A DNA stretch of 6,782 nucleotides, taken from NCBI GenBank assembly GCA_018066225.1, contig JAGHRU010000012.1, positions 1-6,782 on the forward strand, read 5' to 3'. The number at the start of each line of letters is the position of its first letter. Positions within the stretch are counted from its first letter, which is position 1. Shown here piece by piece: positions 4,845-6,782 of this stretch. The stretch comes from Candidatus Equimonas enterica. Its GTDB lineage: Bacteria > Bacteroidota > Bacteroidia > Bacteroidales > Bacteroidaceae. Below the pieces are notes generated by a model that had not been told where the DNA came from, did no database searches, and saw only the letters and a list, made by a program, of their open reading frames with translations. The translations under genes were made by a program, and so were the position numbers.

Positions 4845-6782
4845 TTATTTGAGTTTGACGACTTTAATGTCTTCCTTGCACAGAGTAGCCATAAGCCATG
4901 CCACGACGACACAGACTACGATGCCTGCGCCGCCAAAGAGGAAGAGATTGGCCTCCGTGAAGTATTGCAGATAGAAGACAAAGAGAGTGCTGGTGACGAA
5001 ACCCGTCAATGCGGCACGGCCGCCTATCTTGGGCATAAAAACCCCGATGAAGAATAGGCCACCGAGTCCACCCGTCAAGAGGCCGAGTATCGTGTTGAAG
5101 TAGTCCAGCAGAGAGAGAATATCCCAAGTGGCCATCATCAAGGCGAGAACAACACCGACCAAGCCCGAAATGACGCAAGTGAGTCGCGCCACGCGCATCA
5201 TGCCTCGTTCGGTAGTCTGCGGGCGCAGACGTTGCCAGAAGTCGATGCTAAATGCAGTGGAAACGCTATTGATGTTGCTGGAAATGGTGCTCATCGTGGC
5301 AGCAAAGATGGCAGCAATAAGCAGACCTGCCACGCCTTGTGGCATCTCTGCCATCATGAGGTAGGGCAGGATGGCATCGCCCTTGTCCATCGTAAGGTCG
5401 AGGTGGTCGGGGTGCGTGTGGAAGAAGGTGAAAAGCCCCGTCCCGATGACATAGAACACCACGGAAACCGCCACGCACATAATGCCGTTCATCAAGATGC
5501 TGTGCGCCGCACTCTTTTCGTCTTTGGTCGTAAGATAGCGCTGAATGACGGTTTGGTCGCTGGTATAGGAGATAAGGTTGTTGGCAAGTCCTCCCACGAT
5601 GGCGACCCAGAATGTCACAGAACGATAATCAAGCGACCACTCAAAGAGTTTGAACTTGTCGTAATCGATAGCGGTTTGCACAAAGCCGCCAACACCGCCT
5701 TCGGTGTGGAAGATAAGCCATCCTGCTATGAAGAACGCGCCGCCCACCAAGATGATGCCTTGAATGACATCGCCCCAGACGACGGCTTCCACACCGCCCA
5801 TCGTGCAGTAGATGACCGTGATAAGCCCCATCAAGATGATGCACAGTGAGATGTCAATACCCGTCACTGCTGTCAAAGCCAAAGAAGGCAGATAGAGCAC
5901 CAAAGCCATACGCGCCACCATAAAGGCGATGAACAGTCCACTGGCGATAAAGCGTGTGGCGGCATTGAAGCGGATTTCGAGGTATTCGTAGGCACTGGTG
6001 ATGCTGAGACGGCGGAAATAGGGCAGGTAGTACTTGATGACGGGGAAACTCACGATGAGAATACCAATGAGCATGGGGTAGTAGGTCCAGTTGGTGGCGT
6101 AGGCCTTGGCTGGAATACTCATATAGGTAATGGCAGAGAGCATGGTGGCATAGATGCTGATGCCAGCCGCCCACCAAGGGATACGTCCACCACCACGGAA
6201 GAAATCGTCGGTGCTGCTCTCGCGCCGCATAAAGCAATAGCCCAGCAGCAACATGCCCAACAGATAGAGCACCAACACGCTCCAGTTGCCCCAACCGAAA
6301 GAGCGCGGCTGCTCTACGGTGATGTGCGTAACGGCTGTACTGCGAATGCCGGGCATCGTCTCGCCGCCCACCATAAGGAAGCCGTCAGCCCATGGTGTCA
6401 GCCCAGCCCCAGCGCGTGCAAAGGCCGAATTTTGCGTCAGTGCAAACCATGTGTTGGTGATGGTGTGATAGACCAGTATGCGGTCATTGAAGCGGTACCA
6501 CGCTGGTGCATGGGTGAAGTAGTCATTGGTCGGGGTGGCGTCGTTCAATCGGGCTTCAAAAACTTGCTTATTGACACCGCCAAAGCAGAGAATGTGGCTG
6601 TAACCAGAAGTCGTGGCCACACTGCCTACCAGCGTCATCCCATCGGGAAGTGGTGCTGTGGGCTGCCAAACAAAGGTTTGTAAATCAAGAGAGCGGCCAT
6701 CTGTGCGCGCCGTGGCAGGCTGTATGTCGGGATTGTAACCGCCAAAGACGAAGAGCCTTGCTGCCGTTGCTCCTGTCTGTAC
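4845..6782 (-). CDS. NanM-like Kelch mutarotase domain fused to sodium:solute (sialic acid) symporter, 5' end outside window
   Basis: The frame is open from the right edge to a TAA stop, giving 645 visible residues and no start codon in view; the ATG at 6638 is internal. Visible residues 1-160 are the end of a Kelch beta-propeller: glycine pairs end hydrophobic strands at 14-15 (RLFVFGG), 68-69 (ILCFGG) and 139-140, the last running into GGETMPGIRS, a signature like the G-E-x-x-P-G-x-R of the YjhT/NanM mutarotases. Residues 167-634 hold about 13 hydrophobic helices typical of the SSS family. They include STDDFFRGGGRIPWWAAG (about 189-206), a GGVEAVVWGDVIQG segment (about 329-342), SYTSDQTVIQRYL (about 405-417) and a Ser/Thr-rich AATMSTISSNINS helix (about 494-506), where SSS proteins bind Na+. 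Thirteen helices with a basic C-terminus place the Kelch domain in the periplasm. NanM-type proteins convert alpha- to beta-sialic acid and SSS proteins such as Proteus SiaT import it with Na+. The next gene, a sialate lyase, supports sialic acid as substrate. Substrate is inferred; the fusion is seen directly. Confidence 0.9.
   Translation of the reverse strand, partial: VQTGATAARLFVFGGYNPDIQPATARTDGRSLDLQTFVWQPTAPLPDGMTLVGSVATTSGYSHILCFGGVNKQVFEARLNDATPTNDYFTHAPAWYRFNDRILVYHTITNTWFALTQNSAFARAGAGLTPWADGFLMVGGETMPGIRSTAVTHITVEQPRSFGWGNWSVLVLYLLGMLLLGYCFMRRESSTDDFFRGGGRIPWWAAGISIYATMLSAITYMSIPAKAYATNWTYYPMLIGILIVSFPVIKYYLPYFRRLSITSAYEYLEIRFNAATRFIASGLFIAFMVARMALVLYLPSLALTAVTGIDISLCIILMGLITVIYCTMGGVEAVVWGDVIQGIILVGGAFFIAGWLIFHTEGGVGGFVQTAIDYDKFKLFEWSLDYRSVTFWVAIVGGLANNLISYTSDQTVIQRYLTTKDEKSAAHSILMNGIMCVAVSVVFYVIGTGLFTFFHTHPDHLDLTMDKGDAILPYLMMAEMPQGVAGLLIAAIFAATMSTISSNINSVSTAFSIDFWQRLRPQTTERGMMRVARLTCVISGLVGVVLALMMATWDILSLLDYFNTILGLLTGGLGGLFFIGVFMPKIGGRAALTGFVTSTLFVFYLQYFTEANLFLFGGAGIVVCVVVAWLMATLCKEDIKVVKLK

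Noticed and set aside
5232..5849. A 205-codon plus-strand open frame within the symporter gene
   Set aside because: Antisense shadow of conserved transmembrane helices. The predicted product is highly charged and His/Asp rich with no domain pattern.

Overview
The window is a compact, one-directional bacterial gene cluster. All six recognisable genes lie on the minus strand, so they are transcribed from the right edge towards the left. The content points to Bacteroidota, most likely order Bacteroidales (Prevotellaceae or a relative). The reasons are a Bacteroidetes-style sialate lyase, a carboxyspermidine decarboxylase, an EtfBA pair, start codons without clear Shine-Dalgarno sequences, and a TAnnTTTG promoter element in the only sizeable gap. 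Base composition is close to balanced. The genus is not decided by anything visible.

Right part (about 3146-6782): sialic acid uptake and breakdown. The first gene, cut by the right edge, encodes a Kelch beta-propeller related to the sialate mutarotase NanM/YjhT, fused to a 13-helix sodium:solute symporter. After 23 nt comes nanA, N-acetylneuraminate lyase, which splits imported sialic acid into ManNAc and pyruvate. After 11 nt comes cutC, a TIM-barrel protein named for copper homeostasis whose real function is uncertain.

Middle part (1963-3129): nspC, a PLP-dependent carboxynorspermidine/carboxyspermidine decarboxylase that makes the last step of (nor)spermidine synthesis. It starts 16 nt after cutC, so it probably shares the transcript of the sialic acid genes.

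Left part (1-1909): etfB and etfA, 21 nt apart, encode the two subunits of an electron transfer flavoprotein. A 53-nt gap before etfB carries a good Bacteroidetes -7 element, so etfBA is probably a separate or additionally promoted unit. All 340 codons of etfA from ATG to the left edge are open, and the next codon starts with T, so the stop is probably exactly at the boundary.

Together, symporter-mutarotase and NanA form a sialic acid import and cleavage module. The ManNAc epimerase and sugar kinase needed to complete the pathway are not in the window. NspC and EtfAB are housekeeping functions joined to it by position. No RNA genes, mobile elements, CRISPR arrays, long repeats or clear terminators were seen. 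Coding density is very high and no stretch longer than 53 bases lacks a gene.
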